NCBI RefSeq assembly: GCF_018332515.1
Contig: NZ_BOQD01000010.1
Span: forward strand, 1-44,632
Direction of reading: 5' to 3'
DNA: 44,632 nt
Source: Bacillus hominis
GTDB lineage: Bacteria; Bacillota; Bacilli; Bacillales; Bacillaceae_G
In this document: piece after piece, positions 33,238-41,176 of the stretch
Layout: the number at the start of each line of letters is the position of its first letter
How positions within the stretch are numbered: the stretch's first letter is position 1
The notes under the pieces: model-generated
What the model saw: only the letters and a program-made list of their open reading frames with translations
What the model was told of the DNA's origin: nothing
The model's database searches: none
Translations under genes and position numbers: made by a program

Positions 33238-33669
33238 TTACGCGACTTTTCCGTGTTTTCTTCCTTTGTTTACAACTTTCAATTCTTTTGTATCTTTTGT
33301 TTCTTTGTCATCTTTACCTAACATTAATTGTGCAGATAAACCTGTTACAGCAAGTAGAATAATTGTTGCGACAACGATTACAGTTAGGATTTGTACAAAA
33401 TTTTGGCTCATTACACCAAGAGAGTTAATAACTGAGATACCTGATGGGACGAAAAGAAATCCGATAATACCTGTTAAGGCTGTTCCAAATGATTCAACTT
33501 GCTCCAATTTAATAACCTTTAAACATAATAGACTAAATAAAACGACTAACCCAATTACTGATGAAGGCATCGGAATGGGTAAATGGGTTGAGATAATATT
33601 AGAAACTAACATAATAGCTGAAAAAACGAATATTTGTGATAGAAAACCATATACTTTTTTTGTGCTCAT
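33238..33669 (-). CDS. lrgA: LrgA family membrane protein (holin/antiholin-like)
   Basis: A 143-aa small membrane protein with four TM helices and a charged Lys-rich C-terminus, the partner of LrgB (PftA in B. subtilis). The [24 protein letters not shown] core and [10 protein letters not shown] segment mark the LrgA/CidA family. The ATG at 33669 is 6 nt after AGAGGTG. A GTG at 33678 is in frame but overlaps that ribosome site, so it was rejected. It is first gene of lrgAB, right after lytR on the same strand but separated by a hairpin, with a cre site and a LytTR repeat upstream. Confidence 0.92.
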   Translation of the reverse strand: MSTKKVYGFLSQIFVFSAIMLVSNIISTHLPIPMPSSVIGLVVLFSLLCLKVIKLEQVESFGTALTGIIGFLFVPSGISVINSLGVMSQNFVQILTVIVVATIILLAVTGLSAQLMLGKDDKETKDTKELKVVNKGRKHGKVA

Positions 33670-33701
33670 TTTGGCCACCTCTTTTGATTTGGTACCTTTA
33701 T

Positions 33702-33707
33702 TTTATA
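33702..33707 (-). promoter_or_regulatory. Candidate lrgA -10 hexamer
   Basis: TATAAA on the minus strand, 33 bp before the lrgA ATG. The -35 region expected 17 bp upstream is poor, as in many activator-dependent promoters, and would overlap the cre site. Confidence 0.35.
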
Positions 33708-33722
33708 GGATATAAATGTAAA

Positions 33723-33737
33723 AGAAAGCGTTTACAT
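33723..33737. promoter_or_regulatory. cre site (CcpA) upstream of lrgAB
   Basis: On the minus strand ATGTAAACGCTTTCT matches the CcpA consensus WTGNAANCGNWNNCW at every fixed position. It lies between the candidate LytTR repeats and the lrgA start, so glucose repression of lrgAB is expected. Confidence 0.8.
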
Positions 33738-33752
33738 AGTGGAATGTCAAAT

Positions 33753-33781
33753 ATAAACAGCCAATTACAAAAATTATACAG
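33753..33781. promoter_or_regulatory. Candidate LytTR direct repeat upstream of lrgAB
   Basis: ATAAACAG (33753-33760) and TTATACAG (33774-33781), read on the minus strand as CTGTTTAT and CTGTATAA, start 21 bp apart. This spacing suits two LytTR domains on one DNA face. It sits just upstream of the cre site. Confidence 0.45.
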
Positions 33782-33789
33782 TGAAATAC

Positions 33790-33821
33790 AAAAGCTGCTT
33801 CTTAAATACGAAGCAGCTTTT
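33790..33821 (-). terminator. lytR terminator overlapping the coding end
   Basis: A 12-bp stem (33790-33801 with 33810-33821) whose loop contains the lytR stop codon. On the minus strand it is followed by short T-rich sequence. It would separate lytSR from lrgAB. Confidence 0.7.
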
Positions 33822-34542
33822 TGAGCTCTTTTGCATATGTACGACTAACAGGTACTTTTGAACCTTCTTTCATGATTAAATTATAGGTAGAATTGAACCA
33901 TGGCTGTATTTCTGTAATATGATTAATATTAGCAACGAAACTACGATGAACACGCATAAAAATTGTTTGTGGTAATTTCTTTTCCAAAATGACAAGCGTA
34001 TCATGTGTTACGTATGTTTCTTTTATTGTCTTTACCGTTACTTTCCCATCTACAAGCCCTACATAAATAATATCTTCAATGTTAACAAGTACAATTGATT
34101 CCTCAATTGGTAATGCTAATTTATGCATCTCGGTCGTTACATCTACACTCTTCACATCTTGCTTTGTTTCTAACTTTATTTGCTTTTGTTTTTTATATTT
34201 CTTTAATGTCTGTACGATACGTTCTTCATCAAATGGCTTTAAAATGTAATCTAATGCATCTACTTCAAATGCTTGCAGCGCATATTGATCATATGCAGTA
34301 GCAAACACAATTGAAGGTGGATTTTTCATTTTCTTTAATATATTTGCGATTTCAAATCCGTTATCATCAGATAACTGAATATCTAGAAAAACAATATCTG
34401 GTTTGTTTTTCATTAATTCTTCTAATGCATCCTCTACACAATCCGCCTCACCAATTATCTCTACTTCTTTTGTTTGCTCTAATAAATATTTCAATTCATC
34501 CCGTGCTAACATTTCATCATCAACTACTAATACTTTTAACAC
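33802..34542 (-). CDS. lytR: LytR response regulator (LytTR family)
   Basis: A 246-aa response regulator with a complete receiver (acidic pair in VVDDE, acceptor Asp about residue 57 in VFLDIQ, Thr in FATAYD, Lys in ILKPF) and a LytTR DNA-binding domain (about 140-246, with RVHRSFVANINHITEI). It is phosphorylated by LytS and in homologues activates lrgAB. The start is GTG at 34542, 9 nt after GGAGG, and it overlaps the end of lytS by 23 bp, so the two are translationally coupled. The terminator hairpin at its end covers the last codons. It gives a useful comparison for the degenerate regulator at 3649-4365. Confidence 0.95.
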   Translation of the reverse strand: MLKVLVVDDEMLARDELKYLLEQTKEVEIIGEADCVEDALEELMKNKPDIVFLDIQLSDDNGFEIANILKKMKNPPSIVFATAYDQYALQAFEVDALDYILKPFDEERIVQTLKKYKKQKQIKLETKQDVKSVDVTTEMHKLALPIEESIVLVNIEDIIYVGLVDGKVTVKTIKETYVTHDTLVILEKKLPQTIFMRVHRSFVANINHITEIQPWFNSTYNLIMKEGSKVPVSRTYAKELKKLLRI

Positions 34543-36289
34543 TCCGTTTTTCCTCCTCTACTTTTTTCGGAATTACAAAGAGGATCTTTGTCCCTTGCTC
34601 TAATTCACTTTCAATTTGAAGCATTGTCTCTTTCCCAAATAACCCAATAAGTCGTTCATTAATATTATATAAAGCTGTTCCAGTCCCTTTCTTTGATGGA
34701 ACTACCATTTTTCCTAATTGATCTAGACGTTCACTCTCAATCCCTTGTCCATTATCCTTCACTTCAAAGTGAACCATCCCCTCTTTTTCAAACACATGTA
34801 CCTCGACTTGGCACACTGGCTGCTTTTTCGGAAAAGCATGGCGCAATGCATTTTCAACTAATAGCTGAAGCACAAATGGTGGAACTAAAGTCACTTTTAG
34901 TGCTTCTTCAATGTACATCTTCACTTCATACTTATTCGGAAATCTCGCTTGCTCTAACGATAAATATGCATGTACATGATTCAACTCTTGTTCTAATGGA
35001 ATAAGTAATTGTCGTGCCCCTTGCAAATTACAACGAAAATACACGCTAAGCTGCAATAATAATTTTCTCGCTTTCTCTACATCTGTTCGGCATAAAGCTG
35101 ATACTGTATTAATTGCATTAAATAAAAAATGCGGATTGATTTGTGCTTGCAGCGCTTTTATTTCGGCATCTTGCAATAACTTACTTTGTAACTCGGCTTC
35201 ACCTAACTCAAGCTGTGTGGAGAATATTTTCGCCAGCCCTTCCGCTAACTCTTCTTCAACACGACTTAATTGATTAGAGTTTTTAAAATAAAGTTTTAAT
35301 GTTCCTATCGTATTTCCATGTGAAGTTAATGGAATAACAACTGCTGCTTGTAATGGACACCCTTCATGTTGACAATTAATAATCTCACGTGATTTCGCCT
35401 TCATTATTTTCCCTGTTTTTAATACAGATTTTGATAAACCTGTTATTAAACTGTGTGAAGGAATATGATGATCTGATGCCAATCCAACGTGAGCTAAAAT
35501 TTTCTCTGTATCTGTTAAGGATACCGCATCTGTTCCCGTAAAGCGGTGGATAATTTGTGCCACATGTTTACAAGATTCTTCTGTTAACCCTTTGCGGAAA
35601 TATGGTAATGTCTTGTCAGCAATGCGCAATACCTTATGAGTCTGCAATGCTTTCGCATTCTCTTCCTGACGCAAAATAGCTTGTATCATAGAAAGTAAAA
35701 TAAAGCTCCCGAAACTATTCACAAGGATCATCGGTATCGCAATTGTTTTCACGATACTCATTCCATCCTCTACAATTAATAGAATCATAATCATTTCTAA
35801 AGAAACGATAAACACACTTAAAATCGCTGAAAATTTAGGCGTAATTGTACGATTATATTTTTTGAAAATGTATCCAATATACCCCGCTATCACTCCTGCT
35901 AAAATTGACGAGATTGCACAGCTTGCCGCTGTCGTCCCGCCAAGCATATAACGGTGAATACCCGCAATCGCTCCTACTCCCATTCCAACGATAGGACCGC
36001 CAAGCAATCCACTAATTCCAACACCCATAATACGTGTATTTGCAATTGTACTCGATGAAGAAACACCTTGTAGCCAATTTTCATTCATAATCGTATTCCC
36101 TGCAATTTCAATTCCTGTGTAATTACTTACAATTGTAAACACTGAAAAAATACAAATAAGCTTAAACTTATCTATATATCCGTCCTGCCTATGAAGTAGG
36201 CGCCTGAATGTCTTAGTATGAGAGAGTAAAAAACCTAAAATAACAATAAGTCCGACACGTTCAATCATCATAAGTACTAAATTTAACAT
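34520..36289 (-). CDS. lytS: LytS sensor histidine kinase
   Basis: A 589-aa membrane histidine kinase. The N-terminal ~200 residues are the six-helix 5TM-LYT sensor region with GVGISGLLGGPIVGMGVGA. A GAF domain follows (about 220-360, including CQHEGCPLQAAVVIPL), then the LytS-type kinase domain with the phospho-acceptor His in QINPHFLFNAIN and ATP-binding N and G boxes (LLVENALRHAF, DNGQGI, GTALYNI). It signals to LytR. In B. subtilis LytST responds to pyruvate; in staphylococci to membrane potential. The ATG has AAAGGA 11 nt upstream. It is first gene of lytSR. Confidence 0.95.
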   Translation of the reverse strand: MLNLVLMMIERVGLIVILGFLLSHTKTFRRLLHRQDGYIDKFKLICIFSVFTIVSNYTGIEIAGNTIMNENWLQGVSSSSTIANTRIMGVGISGLLGGPIVGMGVGAIAGIHRYMLGGTTAASCAISSILAGVIAGYIGYIFKKYNRTITPKFSAILSVFIVSLEMIMILLIVEDGMSIVKTIAIPMILVNSFGSFILLSMIQAILRQEENAKALQTHKVLRIADKTLPYFRKGLTEESCKHVAQIIHRFTGTDAVSLTDTEKILAHVGLASDHHIPSHSLITGLSKSVLKTGKIMKAKSREIINCQHEGCPLQAAVVIPLTSHGNTIGTLKLYFKNSNQLSRVEEELAEGLAKIFSTQLELGEAELQSKLLQDAEIKALQAQINPHFLFNAINTVSALCRTDVEKARKLLLQLSVYFRCNLQGARQLLIPLEQELNHVHAYLSLEQARFPNKYEVKMYIEEALKVTLVPPFVLQLLVENALRHAFPKKQPVCQVEVHVFEKEGMVHFEVKDNGQGIESERLDQLGKMVVPSKKGTGTALYNINERLIGLFGKETMLQIESELEQGTKILFVIPKKVEEEKRSVKSISS

Positions 36290-36405
36290 CTGTGATTCAT
36301 TCCTTTTTATATTAGTTAGTTTTATTATGGGAAAATAATGAAGTAGCCGTCAAGAAGAATGAAATACTTTTTGAAATATTTTACACATAACAATTCCCTC
36401 TTTAT

Positions 36406-36434
36406 TTGACAATCTAATAGAAGAGTGCTAAAAA
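36406..36434 (+). promoter_or_regulatory. Promoter of the PyrR-attenuated MFS gene
   Basis: TTGACA (36406-36411), 17 bp, then TAAAAA (36429-36434). A perfect TATAAT also occurs at 36443-36448 but without a matching -35. Either would start the transcript just before the PyrR-binding loop. Confidence 0.5.
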
Positions 36435-36450
36435 TAAAGTAATATAATAC

Positions 36451-36575
36451 AGTCCTTTAACCCAACCCCGTGAGGTTGAGAAGGAAGTCGGAATATAATA
36501 TACGTGTGTTCTTTTTTAAAGGACACGTATGATTTTTTGGCCTTCTCATCATATCAGGTGAGAAGGCCTTTTGTT
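36451..36575 (+). promoter_or_regulatory. PyrR-type attenuator (pyrimidine-responsive leader)
   Basis: Three parts match the pyr leader design. (1) A PyrR-binding loop at 36453-36485: outer stem TCCTT/AAGGA, internal bulge, upper stem CAACC (36463-36467)/GGTTG (36474-36478), and hexaloop CCGTGA fitting CNGNGA. (2) A terminator: GGCCTTCTCA (36539-36548) with TGAGAAGGCC (36559-36568), then TTTTGTT. (3) An antiterminator: TGAGAAGG (36477-36484) can pair perfectly with CCTTCTCA (36541-36548), excluding both other structures. A further stem TACGTGT/ACACGTA (36501-36529) lies between. PyrR with UMP or UTP would promote termination; low pyrimidines would permit expression of the MFS gene. Confidence 0.92.
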
Positions 36576-36618
36576 ATTCTTCCATAGCGACTGTAGAAGA
36601 AAATAAGGAGGAGTAATA

Positions 36619-37917
36619 ATGAGCATTACTACTGATGTACAACCAACAACAGAGGAGACGAAAGAGAAAAGATATAAAACATTATTTGGTTCTGCGCTAG
36701 GATATGCAGCAGAAGGATTAGATATGCTGCTCTTATCTTTCGTACTTGTCTACATTCTAAAAGAATTTCATCTTAGTCCTGTTGAGGGAGGGAACTTAAC
36801 ATTAGCCACAACAATTGGGATGTTAATTGGTTCCTATTTATTTGGATTTATTGCTGATTTATTCGGTCGCATCCGTACAATGGCCTTTACAATCTTACTA
36901 TTTTCACTAGCAACTGCACTTATTTATTTCGCAACAGATTATTGGCAATTACTAATTCTTCGCTTTTTAGTTGGAATGGGTGTTGGTGGTGAATTCGGGA
37001 TTGGAATGGCCATCGTAACAGAAACATGGTCTAAAGAAATGCGCGCTAAAGCTACATCAATTGTTGCACTTGGCTGGCAGTTTGGCGTCCTGATTGCTTC
37101 ACTCCTTCCAGCATTTATTGTTCCGCATTTTGGCTGGAGAGCAGTTTTCTTATTTGGACTAATTCCCGCTTTATTAGCTGTTTATGTCCGTAAAAGTTTA
37201 AGTGAACCGAAAATATGGGAACAAAAACAACGCTACAAAAAGGAATTGTTACAAAAGGAAGCTAAAGGTAATTTGACAACTGCTGAAGCAGAACAACTAA
37301 AACAAATGAAAAAGTTCCCACTGCGAAAGTTATTTGCAAATAAAAAAGTAACAATAACAACAATTGGTCTTATTATTATGTCATTCATCCAGAACTTCGG
37401 GTATTATGGAATTTTTACATGGATGCCAACTATTTTAGCGAATAAATATAACTATACATTAGCAAAAGCGAGCGGTTGGATGTTCATCTCTACGATCGGC
37501 ATGCTAATTGGAATTGCAACTTTTGGTATTCTAGCCGATAAAATTGGTCGCCGCAAAACTTTTACAATCTATTATGTCGGTGGTACTATATACTGCCTCA
37601 TTTACTTCTTCCTATTCACAGATGCGACATCATTGTTATGGGGAAGCGCCCTACTTGGATTCTTTGCAAATGGAATGATGGGAGGATTCGGGGCAATTTT
37701 AGCGGAAAACTATCCTGCCGAAGCTCGCTCCACAGCGGAAAACTTTATTTTCGGCACAGGGCGTGGATTAGCTGGATTTGGACCGGTTATTATTGGATTA
37801 CTCGCTACGGGTGGCAATCTACTTGGAGCATTGTCCCTAATTTTTATCATCTATCCAATCGGATTGATTACGATGCTATTATGTGTACCAGAAACAAAGG
37901 GAAAAGTGTTAGATTAA
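36619..37917 (+). CDS. MFS permease under PyrR control
   Basis: A 432-aa 12-TM major facilitator of the metabolite:H+ symporter type. Motif A is seen twice (GFIADLFGRIRT in loop 2-3 and GILADKIGRRKT in loop 8-9), with the typical LRFLVGMGVGGEFGIGMAIVTE helix 4. A central cytoplasmic loop (about residues 200-240) is highly charged. The ATG is preceded by AAGGAGGA with 6-nt spacing. The upstream PyrR attenuator means expression rises when pyrimidine nucleotides fall, so a pyrimidine or precursor (orotate, dihydroorotate, uracil or a nucleoside) is the best substrate guess. Sequence alone cannot separate these. A terminator shared with the BCCT gene follows. Confidence 0.85.
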   Translation: MSITTDVQPTTEETKEKRYKTLFGSALGYAAEGLDMLLLSFVLVYILKEFHLSPVEGGNLTLATTIGMLIGSYLFGFIADLFGRIRTMAFTILLFSLATALIYFATDYWQLLILRFLVGMGVGGEFGIGMAIVTETWSKEMRAKATSIVALGWQFGVLIASLLPAFIVPHFGWRAVFLFGLIPALLAVYVRKSLSEPKIWEQKQRYKKELLQKEAKGNLTTAEAEQLKQMKKFPLRKLFANKKVTITTIGLIIMSFIQNFGYYGIFTWMPTILANKYNYTLAKASGWMFISTIGMLIGIATFGILADKIGRRKTFTIYYVGGTIYCLIYFFLFTDATSLLWGSALLGFFANGMMGGFGAILAENYPAEARSTAENFIFGTGRGLAGFGPVIIGLLATGGNLLGALSLIFIIYPIGLITMLLCVPETKGKVLD

Positions 37918-37921
37918 ACGT

Positions 37922-37959
37922 AAAAGAGGAAGCATCTCATTTAAGATGCTTCCTCTTTT
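37922..37959. terminator. Bidirectional terminator of MFS and BCCT genes
   Basis: A perfect 16-bp stem (37922-37937 with 37944-37959) with a 6-nt loop and T-ends for both directions, between convergent genes. Confidence 0.93.
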
Positions 37960-37976
37960 CAATGTTTGTTTATCAT

Positions 37977-39545
37977 TTATTTTGATTTACTAGCTCTCTG
38001 GAATAAGAAAGCCGTTTTATCTTTTTCTTCTACAATTCCTTGCTTTAATGCTAATTCTCCTGCAACTTTAGGTGCTAGCCATAGCATCGGGAATAACAGA
38101 ATAGATACTGGAACAGCTGTCACTACAATGAAAGATTGTAAGGCATTAATGCTTCCCTCTCCCATATATAAAAGGATCGCTGCAACTGTACCCATAATAA
38201 GCGACCAAAAAACTCGCAAACTAATTCTAGGATCTCCATCTCCAGTCACTGCCATTGAAATCGAATAGGCCATTGAATCTCCTGTTGTCACTACAAATAA
38301 AATTGTTAATAAAAGAAACGCAGGTCCAATAATATTAGAGAGCGGCAGTTGCTCTGTAATTGCAATCATAGCTGCTGGCATACCAGATTCACTTAATGCG
38401 TTCGAGATAGAACCAGGATTCATTAACTCATAGAACACACCTGACCCGCCCAATATAGTAAACCAAAACGTTGTAATAATAGGTGCGATAATTCCAATTG
38501 CAACGATGATTTCCCGAATCGTTCTTCCTCTTGAAATTCGGCTCACTAAAATTGCCATCATCGGTCCATATCCAATAAACCAGCCCCAGAAGAAGATTGT
38601 CCAAGATCCTAACCAACCTGTATCCCCGCGATATGTACTCATTGGAATAAATTCATGTATATAAAATCCAAACGAAGAAACAAATGAATCGATAATAAAT
38701 CCACCTGGTCCAAACAGTAATACGAATACCATTAATAAAACTGCTAACCTAACATTTAAATTACTTATAATTTGAATCCCTTTATCAATTCCTGTTACCG
38801 CAGATATAGTAGAAACAGCTACTACACAAACAATAATAGCTAATTGAGTAGTAAACACATCAGGAATGTCAAACAATGCTTGTAATCCATAACTTGCTTG
38901 TAGTCCTAAAAATCCAATTGGACCAATTGTCCCTGCAGCTACTGCAATAATGGCAAACACATCGATCATTGTTCCAAGCCAACTCTTTCGCAATTTCTCT
39001 CCAAAAATAGGATATAAAAGCGTTCGAGGTTTTAACGGCATACCTTTATGATAATGTCCGTACATCATAACTACCGCACTAATTGTACCTAAAATCGTCC
39101 AAGCCAGGAAACCCCAGTGCATATAACTTTGTGCTAAAGCAGGCATTACCGCATCTTTCGTTCCAGCGGATATACCTTCATGTATTGGTGGCACCGTCAT
39201 CAAGTGGTACATCGGCTCTGCCGCTGCCCAAAAAACGCCACCTCCGGCAAGTAATGTAGACATAATAATAGCGAGCCATTTTGTCGTACTAATCTCAGGT
39301 TTTTCTAGCCCCCCAAGTTTAACTCTCCCATATTTCGAGAACGCCATACACATAGCAACAACAAATGTACCGATTAATAAAACCTGCCAAAAGGCACCAA
39401 AATATTTAATTGAAGCTGCAAAACTGCTATTAATGACTCCCTCTACGTAACTTTTATTTAAAAAAACTGCAATTACAAATAATAAAAGTGAGCCACCACT
39501 AATAAGAAATACAGGCCAATCCGTTTTTCGACTCTTCATCCTCAT
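37977..39545 (-). CDS. BCCT family transporter with altered aromatic box
   Basis: A 522-aa 12-TM betaine/choline/carnitine family symporter. Family hallmarks include the glycine-rich TM3 (LAGGGVFWAAAEPMYHLM), TM4 MHWGFLAWTI, and TM8 with SWTIFFWGWFIGYGPMMA followed by RISRGRTIREI. Compared with BetP-type WAWWISWSP, the second Trp of the WW pair is Phe and the next Trp is Tyr, and the TM4 Tyr is Leu, so the quaternary-amine box is altered. The ATG is 8 nt after AGGAGG. Uptake of osmolytes is likely; the substrate may not be glycine betaine. Confidence 0.9.
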   Translation of the reverse strand: MRMKSRKTDWPVFLISGGSLLLFVIAVFLNKSYVEGVINSSFAASIKYFGAFWQVLLIGTFVVAMCMAFSKYGRVKLGGLEKPEISTTKWLAIIMSTLLAGGGVFWAAAEPMYHLMTVPPIHEGISAGTKDAVMPALAQSYMHWGFLAWTILGTISAVVMMYGHYHKGMPLKPRTLLYPIFGEKLRKSWLGTMIDVFAIIAVAAGTIGPIGFLGLQASYGLQALFDIPDVFTTQLAIIVCVVAVSTISAVTGIDKGIQIISNLNVRLAVLLMVFVLLFGPGGFIIDSFVSSFGFYIHEFIPMSTYRGDTGWLGSWTIFFWGWFIGYGPMMAILVSRISRGRTIREIIVAIGIIAPIITTFWFTILGGSGVFYELMNPGSISNALSESGMPAAMIAITEQLPLSNIIGPAFLLLTILFVVTTGDSMAYSISMAVTGDGDPRISLRVFWSLIMGTVAAILLYMGEGSINALQSFIVVTAVPVSILLFPMLWLAPKVAGELALKQGIVEEKDKTAFLFQRASKSK

Positions 39546-39907
39546 TTACACTTCCTCCTTCCTCAGCAATCTAAAAAAACAACCTTATTATGTTTTATTG
39601 TTTACACCCAAAACACAATGATTATATAAGCATAATAATTCATCGATTTTCCACACACTTATGTTGTCCCTAAAAATATGCTAAATCCCTTATTTAAAAG
39701 AAAACTTCTATTCCTATTACATAAAAAAGCAAAACAAAAGACCTTATATTTCTATAAGGTCTTCGAAACAGAAATTTGATTATAACATAAGGAACTCCTT
39801 GGTTCAAAAATCCCCTTCCAAAAATAACCGAGAGTAAAGGCTTCCATTTGCTACGTAACAGTAATTAAAAAAATTATATTTTGCAGAAAAAAACCCTATA
39901 CTAAATA
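39546..39907. other. Intergenic region between BCCT and NO synthase genes
   Basis: A 362-bp region upstream of the BCCT gene and downstream of nos. It holds the nos terminator hairpin (39738-39763) and a minus-strand TATAAT at 39621-39626 that may be the BCCT -10, without a good -35. Nothing else was recognised. Confidence 0.45.
39738..39763 (-). terminator. nos terminator hairpin
   Basis: AAGACCTTATA (39738-39748) and TATAAGGTCTT (39753-39763), an 11-bp perfect stem with a TTTC loop. On the minus strand CTTTTGTTTTGC follows. It is about 145 bp beyond the nos stop. Confidence 0.72.
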
Positions 39908-40978
39908 TCATTTATGAAAGAAATTCGGCTTCAAAATTTCATTTGGATACGGTTTATGATAAATATGAGTGGTAGCTGGCGACAACGGTGGAATGAGCCA
40001 CACCCAATTCCCTGTTACAACCCGTCCACAAGCTGCTTCTTGCTTCTCAAATTGTTGAAACTGTTGTGCAGCAGTATGGTGATCCACAATACTAACTCCT
40101 TGTTTTTTAAAAGAGTGTAATACGGCAATATTCAACTCAATTAGTGCCTTGTCTTTCCATAACGTACTGTTTCTAGATGTATCTAGATCCATCATCTCCG
40201 CAACGGCTGGCAGTAAATTATAACGATCATGATCAGCTAAGTTACGCGCCCCAATCTCCGTTCCCATATACCATCCATTGAACGGGGCAGCTGTATAGGA
40301 AATACCTCCAATTTCTAAGCGCATATCTGAAATCATTGGAACACCATACCATTTTACTCCAAGTGACGAAATAGGGTATTCTGGGTGTTCAATTGGCACT
40401 TCTTTTACTTCTTCTCTCGGGATTTCTTTATATATAGGCGCCTTCCCGTCTATAGAAAACACAAGTGGCAATACATCGAAATTCGTACCTTCTCCTTGCC
40501 AGCCAAGTTCCTGACAAAAATCAGTAAATGCAGCAGAATGAGAGTCACCAATCACTCCCATTTCCGTTTTATATCCTGCATATCGAATCAATTGGTGATT
40601 ATAAATTCGTATATTATTTTCTTCACCTTGATATTGCTTAAAAATCGTAATTGTCGGTTTAACTTTTCCATCATTCGTCGCATATTTAATATGATGAATT
40701 AATGCATTATATACACCTTCTTCATCATTTACTTCACGCGCATCTAATATGTGCATCTTACTCCAAAATAGTCTTCCAATACATCGATTACTATTGCGCC
40801 ATGCCATTCGCGATCCATGAACAAGTTCTTCAAATGTATGCTCATACGTTCCGGTCTTCTCTATTTCTATTAGAATTTCTCCAATACGCTCTTCTATTAA
40901 TTGCTCTTTATTAAGTTCCTTATAGCAAACGGTAATAAAATTACTTGCTTCCTCTATTAATTGTTTCGTTTTACTCAT
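39908..40978 (-). CDS. nos: Bacterial nitric oxide synthase (oxygenase domain)
   Basis: A 356-aa protein, the size of Bacillus NO synthases, which have only the oxygenase domain and borrow electrons from flavodoxins. It makes NO and citrulline from arginine via a heme and tetrahydrofolate/biopterin. The heme Cys ligand is in RNSNRCIGRLFW (Cys66), and the substrate site includes FNGWYMGTEIGARNL. The C-terminal pterin region with GNWVWLIPPLSPATT is complete. The ATG at 40978 is 7 nt after AAGGAG; a TTG two codons upstream was rejected. No reductase is fused or adjacent. In B. anthracis and B. subtilis NO protects against oxidative stress and antibiotics. Confidence 0.97.
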   Translation of the reverse strand: MSKTKQLIEEASNFITVCYKELNKEQLIEERIGEILIEIEKTGTYEHTFEELVHGSRMAWRNSNRCIGRLFWSKMHILDAREVNDEEGVYNALIHHIKYATNDGKVKPTITIFKQYQGEENNIRIYNHQLIRYAGYKTEMGVIGDSHSAAFTDFCQELGWQGEGTNFDVLPLVFSIDGKAPIYKEIPREEVKEVPIEHPEYPISSLGVKWYGVPMISDMRLEIGGISYTAAPFNGWYMGTEIGARNLADHDRYNLLPAVAEMMDLDTSRNSTLWKDKALIELNIAVLHSFKKQGVSIVDHHTAAQQFQQFEKQEAACGRVVTGNWVWLIPPLSPATTHIYHKPYPNEILKPNFFHK

Positions 40979-41080
40979 AAACAATCTCCTTCTATTTCAA
41001 CAAAACGTTACTACTTTACAGTATAAGCAAAAAGAATAAGAGTCACAAACGAAATCAAAAGTGTTACTTTTATCGTAATA

Positions 41081-41122
41081 TTTTTCGGAAAATTTTTATA
41101 ATTATTATTGACTTCCGAAAAA
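41081..41122. promoter_or_regulatory. Inverted repeat upstream of nos
   Basis: TTTTTCGGAA (41081-41090) and TTCCGAAAAA (41113-41122) form a perfect 10-bp inverted repeat with a 22-nt A/T-rich spacer. No T-run follows in either direction, so it is more likely an operator or leader structure than a terminator. Confidence 0.4.
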
Positions 41123-41176
41123 ATAAGTATGTTTTTGACTTAAGGAATTTTTTTACCTTCACCAACTTTTTTATGA

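Noticed and set aside
38428-38616. Leftward 62-codon frame inside the BCCT gene
   Set aside because: It is an out-of-frame overlap with the BCCT TM8 region and has no support as a gene.
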